Shown here piece by piece: positions 9,683 to 18,140 of a DNA stretch of 64,000 nt. Where the stretch lies: assembly GCF_004765815.2 (NCBI RefSeq), contig NZ_ML974128.1, forward strand, positions 248,001 through 312,000, written 5' to 3'. Source of the DNA: Halorussus salinus (GTDB lineage Archaea > Halobacteriota > Halobacteria > Halobacteriales > Haladaptataceae). Position 1 is the first letter of the stretch; the number at the start of each line of letters is the position of its first letter. The notes under the pieces are model-generated. The model was given only the letters and a program-made list of their open reading frames with translations. It was not told where the DNA came from and did not search any database. The translations under genes were made by a program, and so were the position numbers.

Positions 9683-10519
9683 TCAAGCCGACCGCTCGCC
9701 GGACCGCCCGCCAGCGACCGGGAGCGCGCGCCCGCCGGTCCCGTTGTCGAGGGTCTCGTCTACCACCTCGCGAGCGACTTCATCCTCGAACTGGTAGAGC
9801 GCGCGGGCCTGCGCGCCGAGGTCCCAGATTCGGGAGGCGTTGATGGCGTACGCCCGGCGCGCGGAGTCGGGAAGCTCCTCGGCGGCCCGCGCGGTCCGGT
9901 TGGCCCGACGCTCGACGGTTCTGGCCCGGACCACGAACTCGGTCAGCGCGGCGCGGTACTCCCCTTCGGAGAGTTCGTCGCGCTCCCACGCCTCGGTGAG
10001 GTTCGCCCGGACGCCTTCGAGGGTGTCGAGGTACGCCGAAAGCGACTCGGCCTCGTCGGCGACGACCGCGGCGCGCTCGTCGGGCGTCGTCGCGTTCGCC
10101 AGTCGCCCCGACAGCGACCGGTTCAGCAGTTCCCCCTGCACGGACGCGCCCTGCGCGCCGACCGCGCCGCTCAACTGCTGGCCCGGCGAGACGCCGGTCG
10201 TGGTGTCGTCGGGTCGGTCGGTCTCTCTCCGGTCGGTCGGTTCGTCGGGTCGGTCAGTCGGTGCTTCCGTTCGGTCTGTCGGTGCCTCCGCCGGGTCGGT
10301 CTCCTCGTGCTGTTCGGTCGGCGCGTCTCGTCGCTCGGTCCCGTCGTCGCTCTCGTTTCTCGTCGTCTCTTGGCCCGGCCAGCCCGGTTCTCCGGGGTCG
10401 GCGACCGGTCGCACCGAGGAGGTCCCGTCGGCGACCGGCGGCGACTGGTCGGCGACCGCGCCGCCGGTCGCGAGCGCCAGTCCGACCGCGGCGAGGAGGA
10501 CGACGAACGTCGGTCTCAT
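9683..10519 (-). CDS. Secreted Thr/Asp/Pro-rich protein with helical C-terminal domain
   Basis: 278 residues. The first 23 residues are a classic Sec signal peptide (hydrophobic core VVLLAAVGLALATGG). Residues 25-110 are low complexity, with runs of T-D-R/P-D. The rest (about 120-260) is Ala/Arg/Glu-rich and predicted helical, probably coiled coil. It lies 73 bp downstream of the membrane-anchored winged-helix gene on the same strand, so the two probably form an operon. I recall haloarchaeal families with this arrangement (annotated DUF7096-like) but cannot confirm membership. It might be an extracytoplasmic partner of that regulator. Confidence 0.7.
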   Translation of the reverse strand: MRPTFVVLLAAVGLALATGGAVADQSPPVADGTSSVRPVADPGEPGWPGQETTRNESDDGTERRDAPTEQHEETDPAEAPTDRTEAPTDRPDEPTDRRETDRPDDTTTGVSPGQQLSGAVGAQGASVQGELLNRSLSGRLANATTPDERAAVVADEAESLSAYLDTLEGVRANLTEAWERDELSEGEYRAALTEFVVRARTVERRANRTARAAEELPDSARRAYAINASRIWDLGAQARALYQFEDEVAREVVDETLDNGTGGRALPVAGGRSGERSA

Positions 10520-10592
10520 AGATACATCCGATGGCGTCCACGGTCAATAAGTCGCCGTTACTGAACTCGGATTTAGCCGAATTAACGGAGTT

Positions 10593-11702
10593 TCAGGACT
10601 CCTGTCGTTCGGTCGGCAGCGCGAGTACGTTCTCCCTACCGAGCCGGAAGCTCTCTATTTTCCCCTGTTCGCGGAGGCTCCCGACGACCTGACTGGTCTT
10701 GGCCTCGGTCCAGCCGAGTTCGTCCACGACCGCGCGCTGTTTGACGCGCCCGCCGCGGCGTTCGAGGAGTCGAAGGACGCGCTCCTCGTTGCTCAGCAGG
10801 TCCTCGGGCGGAGCGTCGCCATCCGGTTCCGGGTCGCGGTCGTCGCGGTCGCGGCTCCGGTAGAGCCACCACCCGCCAGCCGCGAGCGCCGCGGCGAGCG
10901 CGAGACCGCCGACGCCGGTCGCGACCAGCGTCCACGGCACGTTCGGCCCGACCGCGCCGGGCGCGGTCAGCACGATTCGGGGCTCGTTGCCCGCGAACTC
11001 CAGCGGGCCGTTCCAGATGACCGCGTTCTCGCGCTTCTCGTAGCCCGAGTCGGGGCGCGGCTCGACCGTCGTCGCGTCGTACTCCTCGGGCCACTTGACG
11101 AGTAGCCGGGTCTTCTCGTTGAGGATGAGTCCGGACAGCGAGTCGCCGACGCGGACCTCGCCGTCGGCGACCGTGGCGAACCCGTGCCACTCGAAGGAGT
11201 AGACGACGAGTCCGTACCGTTGCGGGAACTCCCGAATCTCGGCGCTGACCGTGTAGTTCGTCCCCGACATCTCCCGGTCGGTGGTTCGCTCGGCGCTCCG
11301 GATGGTGCTGTTCATCCGGCCGACGAACTGCTGGCTGTACTTCGTGGCGTTGGCCTCCACGTCGTTCTTGTAGCTCCGGAACGCCGCGGTCGTCTGGGCG
11401 TCGTCGAGTCGCGTGCGGTAGACGACCTCCCACCGGGCGGTGCCGTTGCCGTACACCGACACGTCGAGGACCACCGTGTCGGGCGTGACGCGCTGGCTTT
11501 GGGACTGTGCGTTCGCGTCGGCGCGGGACTGCGCGTTCGCGTCGATGCGAGACTGCGCGCTCGCGTCGGCGAGTGCTACCTCGGACTCGCCGGTCGCCGT
11601 CCCGGCGTCGCCGATAGCCGACGCCCCACCGACGACTGTGCCGACCGCGGCCACCAGACAGAGGGCCGCGGCGAGCAACGCTACGGACTGTCGCGCCCCC
11701 AT
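10593..11702 (-). CDS. Membrane-anchored winged-helix regulator with extracytoplasmic domain
   Basis: 369 residues: Sec signal (1-27), low-complexity AQSRADAN repeats (about 45-70), an extracytoplasmic beta-rich domain (about 72-250), one transmembrane helix (about 258-282), then a cytoplasmic linker and a winged helix-turn-helix (about 300-365, NEERVLRLLERRGGRVKQRAVVDELGWTEAKTSQVVGSL). The topology suggests that an outside signal is passed directly to DNA. Haloarchaea have many such proteins (DUF7345/DUF7343-like in current annotation, from memory). It is followed by a secreted protein gene in the same direction. Confidence 0.8.
   Translation of the reverse strand: MGARQSVALLAAALCLVAAVGTVVGGASAIGDAGTATGESEVALADASAQSRIDANAQSRADANAQSQSQRVTPDTVVLDVSVYGNGTARWEVVYRTRLDDAQTTAAFRSYKNDVEANATKYSQQFVGRMNSTIRSAERTTDREMSGTNYTVSAEIREFPQRYGLVVYSFEWHGFATVADGEVRVGDSLSGLILNEKTRLLVKWPEEYDATTVEPRPDSGYEKRENAVIWNGPLEFAGNEPRIVLTAPGAVGPNVPWTLVATGVGGLALAAALAAGGWWLYRSRDRDDRDPEPDGDAPPEDLLSNEERVLRLLERRGGRVKQRAVVDELGWTEAKTSQVVGSLREQGKIESFRLGRENVLALPTERQES
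11503..11574 (-). repeat. Three tandem 24-bp repeats inside the winged-helix gene
   Basis: Three consecutive 24-bp units (11503-11526, 11527-11550, 11551-11574) starting GACTGYGCGYTCGCGTCG. They encode three copies of an eight-residue unit close to AQSRADAN in the secreted N-terminal linker. The in-frame period keeps the gene open. Confidence 0.85.
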
Positions 11703-11945
11703 TCGTCAGGAACGTCCGACGCGCAAGGAAAAAGGGATTGCGTCGTTTTGGGTAGTCTTACCCCATTCCGGGCGGTTCCACGGCTCGTTTCTCCGCGGTA
11801 GGCAGTCGTTACTCCCGTTAGGTCGCCACTGGCGGAGTTAATTCGGATTAACTCGGGAGCAAGCCGCCCTCAGAGCCACCAATCGGCTTTCAGCGTTTCG
11901 GGGGTTCAAGCACCTGTCTACCCTTGCCACAGTCGGCGAGATACG

Positions 11946-12275
11946 ATGTCGAAGACCGAAATGCACACCGCCGACGCGAGAGAGTACGAGAGCGAGAACC
12001 CCCTCCGAGAGAGCGAGACACCCCTGCGGATGCAGGCCGACTGGTCGGGCTCCGAGACGCTCGACTCGGCGGTCACGTGCGCCATCTCGCGGGCGACCGG
12101 AGTGTCGGTGACCGAACTCGCCCCGCTGTACGAGTACATGGACCCCGACGCGCTCCACGAGTTCGTGGCGTCGATGCGCGACCGCGAGACCGAGACCTCC
12201 ATCACGTTCCGGTACGAGGGCCACGACGTGACGGTTCGGGCCGACGGCGAAATCTTGGTGTGGCCCGCGCGGTGA
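11946..12275 (+). CDS. HalOD1 output-domain protein
   Basis: 109 residues. The C-terminal 75 residues match the haloarchaeal HalOD1 output domain: DSAVTCAISRATGVSVTELAPLYEYMDPDALHEFV, then a beta-rich end FRYEGHDVTVRADGEILV. HalOD1 domains are found alone or at the end of haloarchaeal receiver or sensor proteins; their molecular action is unknown. The N-terminal 35 residues are acidic and probably disordered. It stands alone, convergent with rfcL. Confidence 0.8.
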   Translation: MSKTEMHTADAREYESENPLRESETPLRMQADWSGSETLDSAVTCAISRATGVSVTELAPLYEYMDPDALHEFVASMRDRETETSITFRYEGHDVTVRADGEILVWPAR

Positions 12276-12324
12276 CGAGTCGCTCGGCGACTCGGCGTCC
12301 CGGACGACCCGCGTCGGTCGGGCG

Positions 12325-13788
12325 TCAGCCGAAGTCGCCCAGTCCGGCCTGCGCGTCGTCGTCGCCGGAGTCCCCGCTGGCTTCACCCTCCGAGGAGTCG
12401 GCCTCCTCCGCCGACTCGTCGCCTCCCGAGTCGGCGTCGGGGGACGCCGACTCGCCGGTGGCCATCGACCCGTGACTGCCCTCGAACGCGCCCCCGGAAT
12501 GCTCGACGGCCGCCTCCTCCCGTAGCTCCTCGGCCGATTCCACGATGTTCTGGACTTTGTTGGTGTCCTTCCCCGACCCGGTGACGAACGAGACGTGCTT
12601 GGCGTCGAGGTCGTACTTCGCGGTCATCGCTATCGTCAGCTCCCGGTTCTTGCAGTGGTGGGTCATCGCCGCGAGGAACGGCAACATCTCGCGGCGCGCG
12701 GTGGACATGCTCACGCCGTCGGCCTCGGCTATCTTTCGGGCAACGTAGTCGCGCTTGTTGCGGTTGCCCCGCGAACTGCCCAGTTTCCGCCAGTAGCTCG
12801 GCGGGCCGTACCGGGTCCACCCGCCCTTGTCGCCCTGCCGGGCCGCCGCGACCCCGCCAGCGATGTTGTCGCCAGCGTAGCGCCAGTAGGAGTAGTCTTG
12901 GGACGCTTGCACGCGACCGAGCCACTTGTCGGCGTTCGAGAGGAAGTCGTACGCGGTGGCCAGTTCCGCGCCCTCGTAGTCCTTGGGCACGTTGTCCTCG
13001 ACCCAGTTCAGCATGTCGTCGGGCGTCTCGTCCACGTCGTAGGACGCCTGAATCGCGCTCCGGGCGTCCTCCTCCTTGAACAGCGCGTCGAGGAAGTCGA
13101 AGATGCCGCTCGACCGGTCGCGCTCGCCGGTGACCTCCACGTCCTCGGCGGTGAGGCGCTCCTCGGTCTCGGCGATGGCTTGCAGGTCGTTGACCGCCGA
13201 GCGCAGGTCGCCGTCGTTCTTGTCCGCGATGGCTCGGAGCGCGTCCTTCTCGTACTCGATGCCCTCCTGCTTGCAGATGTGCCGGAGCGCGGGCACGATG
13301 GAACGGGCCTGCACGTCCCGGAACTCTATCTCCTCGCAGGCGTTCCGGAGCGTGTTGGACATGTCGTAGAACTCGTTGGCGATGAGAACCATCGGCTGTC
13401 CGGCCTCTTTGACGACCTCGGTGATGGCCTTCGACCCGCCCCTATCGACGTTCCCGTGGAGGTTGTCGGCCTCGTCCATGACGACGAGTCGGCGGCCGTC
13501 GCCGCCCCCGGTCAGCGTGCCGGACTTGGCGGCCTCGCCCGCGACCTTCTCGACCACCGAGGAGGTCCGTTGGTCGCTGGCGTTCAGTTCGATGGTGGGC
13601 CAGTCCATGTCGTTGGCCAGCGCGTGGGCCGCCGAGGTCTTGCCCACGCCGGGACTGCCGTGGAGGATGGCGGCGTCGCCGTGGTCGTCCCACGTCTCGG
13701 CCCACTCCTTGAGCGCGTCGCGGGCCTTGTTGTTCCCGCGGAGTTCGGAGAGGGAGGTGGGCCGATACTTCTCGGTCCAGTCGGTCAT
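12325..13788 (-). CDS. rfcL: Replication factor C large subunit
   Basis: 487 residues from the ATG at 13788 (MTDWTEKYRP, the typical family start). The frame is open 63 codons further upstream, but that part overlaps the divergent promoter region and is not conserved-looking. AAA+ clamp-loader ATPase: Walker A GSPGVGKT at 44-51, Walker B with DEAD at 105-108, then the RFC collar domain. With the small subunit it loads the PCNA sliding clamp on primed DNA. The C-terminus is a long Ser/Asp/Glu tail ending DDAQAGLGDFG, which resembles the PCNA-interacting tail of archaeal RfcL. Confidence 0.95.
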   Translation of the reverse strand: MTDWTEKYRPTSLSELRGNNKARDALKEWAETWDDHGDAAILHGSPGVGKTSAAHALANDMDWPTIELNASDQRTSSVVEKVAGEAAKSGTLTGGGDGRRLVVMDEADNLHGNVDRGGSKAITEVVKEAGQPMVLIANEFYDMSNTLRNACEEIEFRDVQARSIVPALRHICKQEGIEYEKDALRAIADKNDGDLRSAVNDLQAIAETEERLTAEDVEVTGERDRSSGIFDFLDALFKEEDARSAIQASYDVDETPDDMLNWVEDNVPKDYEGAELATAYDFLSNADKWLGRVQASQDYSYWRYAGDNIAGGVAAARQGDKGGWTRYGPPSYWRKLGSSRGNRNKRDYVARKIAEADGVSMSTARREMLPFLAAMTHHCKNRELTIAMTAKYDLDAKHVSFVTGSGKDTNKVQNIVESAEELREEAAVEHSGGAFEGSHGSMATGESASPDADSGGDESAEEADSSEGEASGDSGDDDAQAGLGDFG

Positions 13789-13919
13789 TGAGCGTCGGTA
13801 GGTGCGAGCGGCGGTTAGTTGTTGCGGAGTACCGGACGGGTCGCGTTCGAGCAACACAGGCACCGCCTCGTCCCCGACCACCGCACAGCTTTTTCCTCTC
13901 TCGCGTGGTACCATCTCGC

Positions 13920-14372
13920 ATGACAGACGCAGGTGCTGTCGAGATGGACGCCGAGGAGCGCACCGAATTTCTCGCACACGGGGGCACGGGGGTTCTCTCG
14001 TTCGCGCGCGGCGACGAGTCGCCGCTCTCGCTCCCGGTGTCGTACGGCTACGACGAGACCGAGGGCCACTTCTACTTCCGACTCGCGTTCGACCCGGACG
14101 CCGAGAAGCGAGGCCCGGTCGAGGAGGGCGCGTCGATGTCGTTCGTCACCTACGAGGACACCGACGAGGGGTGGCGGAGCGTGGTCGCGGAAGGCGAACT
14201 GGAGGAGATTTCCGAGGAGTCGCTGGACTCGTCGGTCGGCGAGGCGATGCGGCAGGTCGAGATTCCGCTGGTGGACGTGTTCGAGCGCAACCCGCGGGAA
14301 GTCAACTTCCGGTTCTTCAGGCTCGACCCCGACGAGCTAGCGGGGCGCAAGGAGGCGACCGCCGAGTACTGA
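13920..14372 (+). CDS. Pyridoxamine 5'-phosphate oxidase-like flavin-binding protein
   Basis: 150 residues from the ATG at 13920, the only ATG matching the domain start. It has the split-barrel pattern of the PNPOx-like family: an N-terminal helix (ERTEFLAHGGTGVLSFA), PLSLPVSYGYD, FRLAFDPDAEKR and MSFVTYE. Such proteins bind FMN, F420 or heme. This short single-domain form is common in haloarchaea and is not pyridoxine oxidase itself. Divergent from rfcL with a 131-bp gap; the GNAT pair follows on the same strand. Confidence 0.8.
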   Translation: MTDAGAVEMDAEERTEFLAHGGTGVLSFARGDESPLSLPVSYGYDETEGHFYFRLAFDPDAEKRGPVEEGASMSFVTYEDTDEGWRSVVAEGELEEISEESLDSSVGEAMRQVEIPLVDVFERNPREVNFRFFRLDPDELAGRKEATAEY

Positions 14373-14436
14373 GCGGTCCGTCACCGCGTCCCGCTCTCGG
14401 GTAACGCTTTTCTCCTCGGTCTCCGACACGTCTGGC

Positions 14437-15057
14437 ATGTTCCCGGAGCGAATCGAGACCGACCGGTTGGAACTGACCGCCCTGACGCCCGAGAACGTGC
14501 CCGTGCTGGACTACTACGACATCTGCTCCGGGAACGCTGGCGACGACATCGACACCGTAACCGAACACCTGCCGTGGGAGCCACACGACACGCCCAAGGA
14601 GACCGCGGACTATCTTGACCGACTCGCCGACCAGCGCGCGGCGGGCGAGAACGCCGAATTTCTGGTTCGGCCGAGCGACCGCGGCGACGAGTCGAACGAC
14701 TCGTCGGGCGACGCCGCGACCGACGCCATCGCTGGCGCGGTCGGTCTCGCGCCCCATTGGGACCGCCGGACCGGCGAACTCGGCATCTGGCTCCGCGAAC
14801 CGTTCTGGGGCCGGGGCTACTACGGCGAGGCGTTCGCGGAGCTGACTCGGGTCGCGTTCGATCTCCTCGACCTCGACGCGGTCGAAATCGTCCACCGCCA
14901 CGGCAACGCCAACTCCCGGCGCGCGACCGAGAAGTTCGTGGCGCGATTCGGCGGTCGCCACGAGGGTCGCCTGCGAAACTACTGGGTCGGTCCGGGCGGT
15001 CCCGCCGACGCCCACCGCTACACCGTCACCCGCGAGGAGTGGGAGGAGAACCGATGA
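14437..15057 (+). CDS. GNAT N-acetyltransferase (RimJ/RimL-like)
   Basis: 206 residues. RimJ/L-type GNAT: start RIETDRLELTALTPENVPVL, core IWLREPFWGRGYYGEAF (acetyl-CoA binding), and the end HRHGNANSRRATEKFVARFGG. It transfers an acetyl group from acetyl-CoA, probably to a protein N-terminus or small amine. It is translationally coupled (ATGA) to the following paralogue, with which it shares design and length; the pair arose by tandem duplication. Confidence 0.88.
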   Translation: MFPERIETDRLELTALTPENVPVLDYYDICSGNAGDDIDTVTEHLPWEPHDTPKETADYLDRLADQRAAGENAEFLVRPSDRGDESNDSSGDAATDAIAGAVGLAPHWDRRTGELGIWLREPFWGRGYYGEAFAELTRVAFDLLDLDAVEIVHRHGNANSRRATEKFVARFGGRHEGRLRNYWVGPGGPADAHRYTVTREEWEENR

Positions 15058-15665
15058 ACGAGAGCGACCTCCTCCCCGAAACTATCGAGACTGACCGCCT
15101 CCAACTGGAACGACTCTGCCACGAGAACGTCGAGACCCTCGCGCTCTACGACTGCTTCGCCGCGGGCGTCGCCGCCGAGGAGGTCTTCGAGTACGTCCCC
15201 GAGGACCCGTGCCAGACGCCGAAGGGGGCCCACGACCGAATCGAGGAGGCCGAAGAACGCTGGGACGAGGGCGAGGCCGCCGAGTACGTCGTCCGTCCGA
15301 AGGCGGGCGAACCTCGCGCCGGGGAGATTGCGGGGACGGCCAATCTCATCTGCGAGTGGGACAGGCGCACCGCCATCCTCGGACTGGTTCTACGAAAGTC
15401 GTTCTGGGGACGAGGCTACTCGGGCGAGCGCGCCGCCGCCCTGATGGAACTGGCGTTCGACCGACTCGACTTGGAACTCGCCACGGCGGGCTACAACGAG
15501 GGCAACGAGAAGTCCCGGCGGGCCATCGAGAAGTACGTCGAGCGATTCGGCGGGCAGTACGACGGGGTGCTTCGCAACTGGGTGCCGATGGGCGACGAGA
15601 TAGCCGACCTGCACCGCTACACCGTCACGCGCGAGCAGTGGGTCGAAGCGACGAAGAGGGACTGA
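15054..15665 (+). CDS. GNAT N-acetyltransferase (RimJ/RimL-like), tandem paralogue
   Basis: 203 residues from the ATG that overlaps the upstream stop. Same architecture as its neighbour: ETIETDRLQLERLCHENVETL, LVLRKSFWGRGYSGERAA and NEGNEKSRRAIEKYVERFGG, both ending in HRYTVTREQW/E. The substrate is unknown. Coupled translation and equal lengths suggest that the two act together, possibly as a heterodimer. Confidence 0.88.
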   Translation: MNESDLLPETIETDRLQLERLCHENVETLALYDCFAAGVAAEEVFEYVPEDPCQTPKGAHDRIEEAEERWDEGEAAEYVVRPKAGEPRAGEIAGTANLICEWDRRTAILGLVLRKSFWGRGYSGERAAALMELAFDRLDLELATAGYNEGNEKSRRAIEKYVERFGGQYDGVLRNWVPMGDEIADLHRYTVTREQWVEATKRD

Positions 15666-15680
15666 CGAGAACCACCGGCT

Positions 15681-15908
15681 ATGCCCGAGCGTTTCGACGT
15701 TCACGACCACCGTCACGCCCTGAAGTTGCACAAGGACACCGGCCAGACTCAGCTGTGGGAGAACAAGAAGGGACTCGACTGCCCGGCCTGCGACGAGTCG
15801 TTCGCGGACCTCCTGATTTCCGAGAAGCGCCACAACAGCTTCAGCCAGCCCGACGGCCGGTTCTGCGTCGTCCGCGAGGAGGGCCGACTCTTGGTCTTCA
15901 CCCACTGA
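15681..15908 (+). CDS. Small CxxC protein (haloarchaeal 'flagella cluster protein'-like)
   Basis: 75 residues. A single CPACDESF knuckle and several His residues (HDHRHALKLHK) suggest metal binding. From memory, haloarchaeal genomes label close relatives 'flagella cluster protein' (DUF7385); the function is unknown and no archaellum genes are near. It follows the GNAT pair by 15 bp and may be co-transcribed. Convergent with the amidohydrolase gene. Confidence 0.7.
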   Translation: MPERFDVHDHRHALKLHKDTGQTQLWENKKGLDCPACDESFADLLISEKRHNSFSQPDGRFCVVREEGRLLVFTH

Positions 15909-15923
15909 ATCGGAGTTGGAGCG

Positions 15924-17108
15924 CTACTCCGCGAGTCGGTCGAACGCCGTCCCGGCGACGACTTCGCCGCCCTTGACGACCGTCTCGGGGTCCCGGAGCG
16001 CGCCGAGGTCGTCCAGCGGGTCCTCGTCAAGCACGAGGAGGTCGGCGTACGAGTCGGGTTCGAGCGTGCCCGCGCCGTCCAAGCCGATGACCTCGGCGGC
16101 GCGGCCGGTCATCGCCACGAGCGCGTCGTGGGGGTCCATCCCGTACTCGGCCATGAACGAGATTTCGGTGGCGTTCGCGCCGTGGTAGTTGAACGGCGTG
16201 CCCGCGTCGGTGCCGCCCGCGATGTCCACGCCCGCCTCGACCGCCGCGGAGAACGACTCGATGTGGCGCTCGTACACGTCGTTGGTCTTCTGAAGCGCCT
16301 CGTCGGTGGCGTGGTCGGCGTTGCGGACGATGCGGTAGGGCGCAGAGAGAGTGGGGACGAGAACTACGTCCTCCGCCACGAGGAGGTCGATGGTCGCCTC
16401 GTCGAGGAACGTGCCGTGTTCGATGGTATCGACGCCCGCTCGGATGGCCGCGCGTGCGCCCTCCGCGCCGTGGGCGTGGGCCGCGACGTGGACGCCGCGG
16501 CGGTGGGCCTCGTCCACCAGCGCGTCCATCTCGTCTTGGGTGAACGCGGGCGCGTTCGGGTCCGTACCGGGTGTCGTGACCCCGCCGGTCGCCATGAACT
16601 TGATGAACTGCGCGCCCTGCTTGACCTGCTCGCGGACCGCCTTCCGGCACTCGGTCGGGCCGTCCACTTCCCGGCCGAGGTGGTGGCCGTGGCCCCCGGT
16701 GATGGTGATAGAACGACAGTTGGCGACCATCCGCGGGCCGGGCACGTCGCCGCGGTCGATGCGCTCGGCGAGGAGAACGTCGAGGTCGCGGGCACCCATC
16801 GCCCGGACGCCGGTGACCCCGGATTCGAGGGTCTTGCGGGCGTTGACCGCCTCGGTCAGCATCAACTCGGCCTCGCTCATCCCCACCACGTCGGCGACGC
16901 TGGCCTCGCCCGACAGCGAGAAGTGGACGTGGGCGTCCACGATACCCGGAACCACGGTCTTCCCGCCGAGGTCGTAGGTCGGTTCGTTCTCCCGCGGGTC
17001 GGCGTCGCCGACCGCCTCGATGCGTCCCGACTCGGGGTCGAACTGGAGCGCGGCGTCGTCTCGCAGGTCGCCGGTGCCGTCCACGACTCGGGCGTCACGC
17101 AGAATCAT
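15924..17108 (-). CDS. Metal-dependent amidohydrolase (imidazolonepropionase/prolidase-like)
   Basis: 394 residues. TIM-barrel amidohydrolase: metal-binding VDAHVH after the N-terminal beta-sandwich, GGHGHHLG, VAAHAHG, IEHGTFLDE and the catalytic Asp in GGTDAGTPF. Complete in length. It hydrolyses a C-N bond of a cyclic or peptidic substrate with one or two metal ions; relatives include Xaa-Pro dipeptidases and aryldialkylphosphatase-like enzymes. It stands alone, divergent from the membrane protein at 17244. Confidence 0.85.
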   Translation of the reverse strand: MILRDARVVDGTGDLRDDAALQFDPESGRIEAVGDADPRENEPTYDLGGKTVVPGIVDAHVHFSLSGEASVADVVGMSEAELMLTEAVNARKTLESGVTGVRAMGARDLDVLLAERIDRGDVPGPRMVANCRSITITGGHGHHLGREVDGPTECRKAVREQVKQGAQFIKFMATGGVTTPGTDPNAPAFTQDEMDALVDEAHRRGVHVAAHAHGAEGARAAIRAGVDTIEHGTFLDEATIDLLVAEDVVLVPTLSAPYRIVRNADHATDEALQKTNDVYERHIESFSAAVEAGVDIAGGTDAGTPFNYHGANATEISFMAEYGMDPHDALVAMTGRAAEVIGLDGAGTLEPDSYADLLVLDEDPLDDLGALRDPETVVKGGEVVAGTAFDRLAE

Positions 17109-17243
17109 GTGGTGAACGTTCCCAGTGGTCGCTCTTGAATCCCGCGAATGCCCCCCGCGAAATCGGCCGCGAGGAGTCCGGAGGTGTTACTCCACTGTCG
17201 TGCGGCCACAAGATACTCCAATCGTCGGTGGTACGCCCCGGAC

Positions 17244-17837
17244 ATGACAACCGCAGAGGACCCATCGCTCACCGCCGACGGCGTGGCTCGGCGTGCGACG
17301 CTGGCCCGCGGCGCAGTCGCGGGCGTCGGCGCGTGGCTACTCGGCTATCTGGTCGCGTACGTCTGGAAGTCCCAAGCCGTCTCGGAGGCGCTCCGCGGCG
17401 TCGGCTTCGTCTCGGAACTGCTCGGCGGCGAGGCGATTCCCGCGTGGAAGGGCGTCTCGTGGCTCTTCTTCAACGCCCACTTCGTCGCCGCCCGGTTCCC
17501 GACCATCACGGGCGGGACCCAGACCGCGAACTTCGTGACCGGCGAGGAGGGTTCGACCGCGATGCTGGCGCTCCCGGTCGTCGTCCTCCTCGCGGCCGGA
17601 GTCGTCGCCGCGTACGGGCGACCGGGCGGCGCGCTCGAACGCGCGAAAGCGGGCGCGACGGTCGCGCTCGGCTACCTCCCGCTGTCGGCCGGGGTCGCGC
17701 TGGTCGCGACCCACGCCATCGGCGACACCGACGCCGCCATCGCGCCCGACCTCGTGACCGCGGTTCTCCTCGCAGGACTGGTCTATCCGCTGGCGCTGGG
17801 CGCTGTCGGCGGCGCGTTGAGTAGCGCGCTTGAGTAG
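17244..17837 (+). CDS. Integral membrane protein of unknown function
   Basis: 197 residues from the ATG at 17244; the frame extends upstream but without membrane-protein character. About five hydrophobic helices (AVAGVGAWLLGYLVAYVW, then near 110, 140, 160 and 175). A 45-residue loop after helix 1 contains Trp/Phe-rich SWLFFNAHFVAARFP. It resembles haloarchaeal 'transporter' hypotheticals (DUF7978-like by memory). No catalytic motif is seen. Confidence 0.7.
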   Translation: MTTAEDPSLTADGVARRATLARGAVAGVGAWLLGYLVAYVWKSQAVSEALRGVGFVSELLGGEAIPAWKGVSWLFFNAHFVAARFPTITGGTQTANFVTGEEGSTAMLALPVVVLLAAGVVAAYGRPGGALERAKAGATVALGYLPLSAGVALVATHAIGDTDAAIAPDLVTAVLLAGLVYPLALGAVGGALSSALE

Positions 17838-17933
17838 GACGAACGGGACGGTACCGGACGGGTGACGCTTTTCGTCGGAATTACGCTCACGAGATAGCGA
17901 CCGCTCGACTGGACAGACACCCGTTCGGGTGGA

Positions 17934-18058
17934 TGAAAGGGGCCGCCTGCTCGCGGGTCGAAGACCCGTGGTCGCTTGCTCGGCCACTATCCGCGCCGGG
18001 CGGTGCGGAGAGGCACAGATATGCCGAGCAACGACCGCGAGCGGGCGGGGGCTTTCGA
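17934..18058 (+). repeat. Structured dispersed element, family 2, copy X
   Basis: 125-bp element in the gene-free gap 17838-18140. It starts TGAAAGGGGCCGCC and ends GGGCGGGGGCTTTCGA; the two ends are complementary at 10 of 13 positions. Inside are a 6-bp hairpin CGGGTC/GACCCG with loop GAA (17954-17968), a 9-bp stem TTGCTCGGC/GCCGAGCAA (17976-17984 with 18023-18031), and the loop GGGCGGTGCGGAGAG. A second copy lies at 61034-61159 on the other strand with the same ends and loop but different stems. Outside the element the gap shows nothing I recognise. Confidence 0.75.
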
Positions 18059-18140
18059 GGACTCCACGGTTCCGATTCCGGCGGTCACCTCAAAGCGAGG
18101 AGTGCCCGAAAACGAGTGAACCATTCCGAGAACGAGTTCG

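Noticed and set aside
13789-13977. N-terminal extension of RfcL
   Set aside because: Residues upstream of MTDWTEKYRP are basic and Cys-rich, overlap the divergent promoter region and do not resemble any RfcL start.
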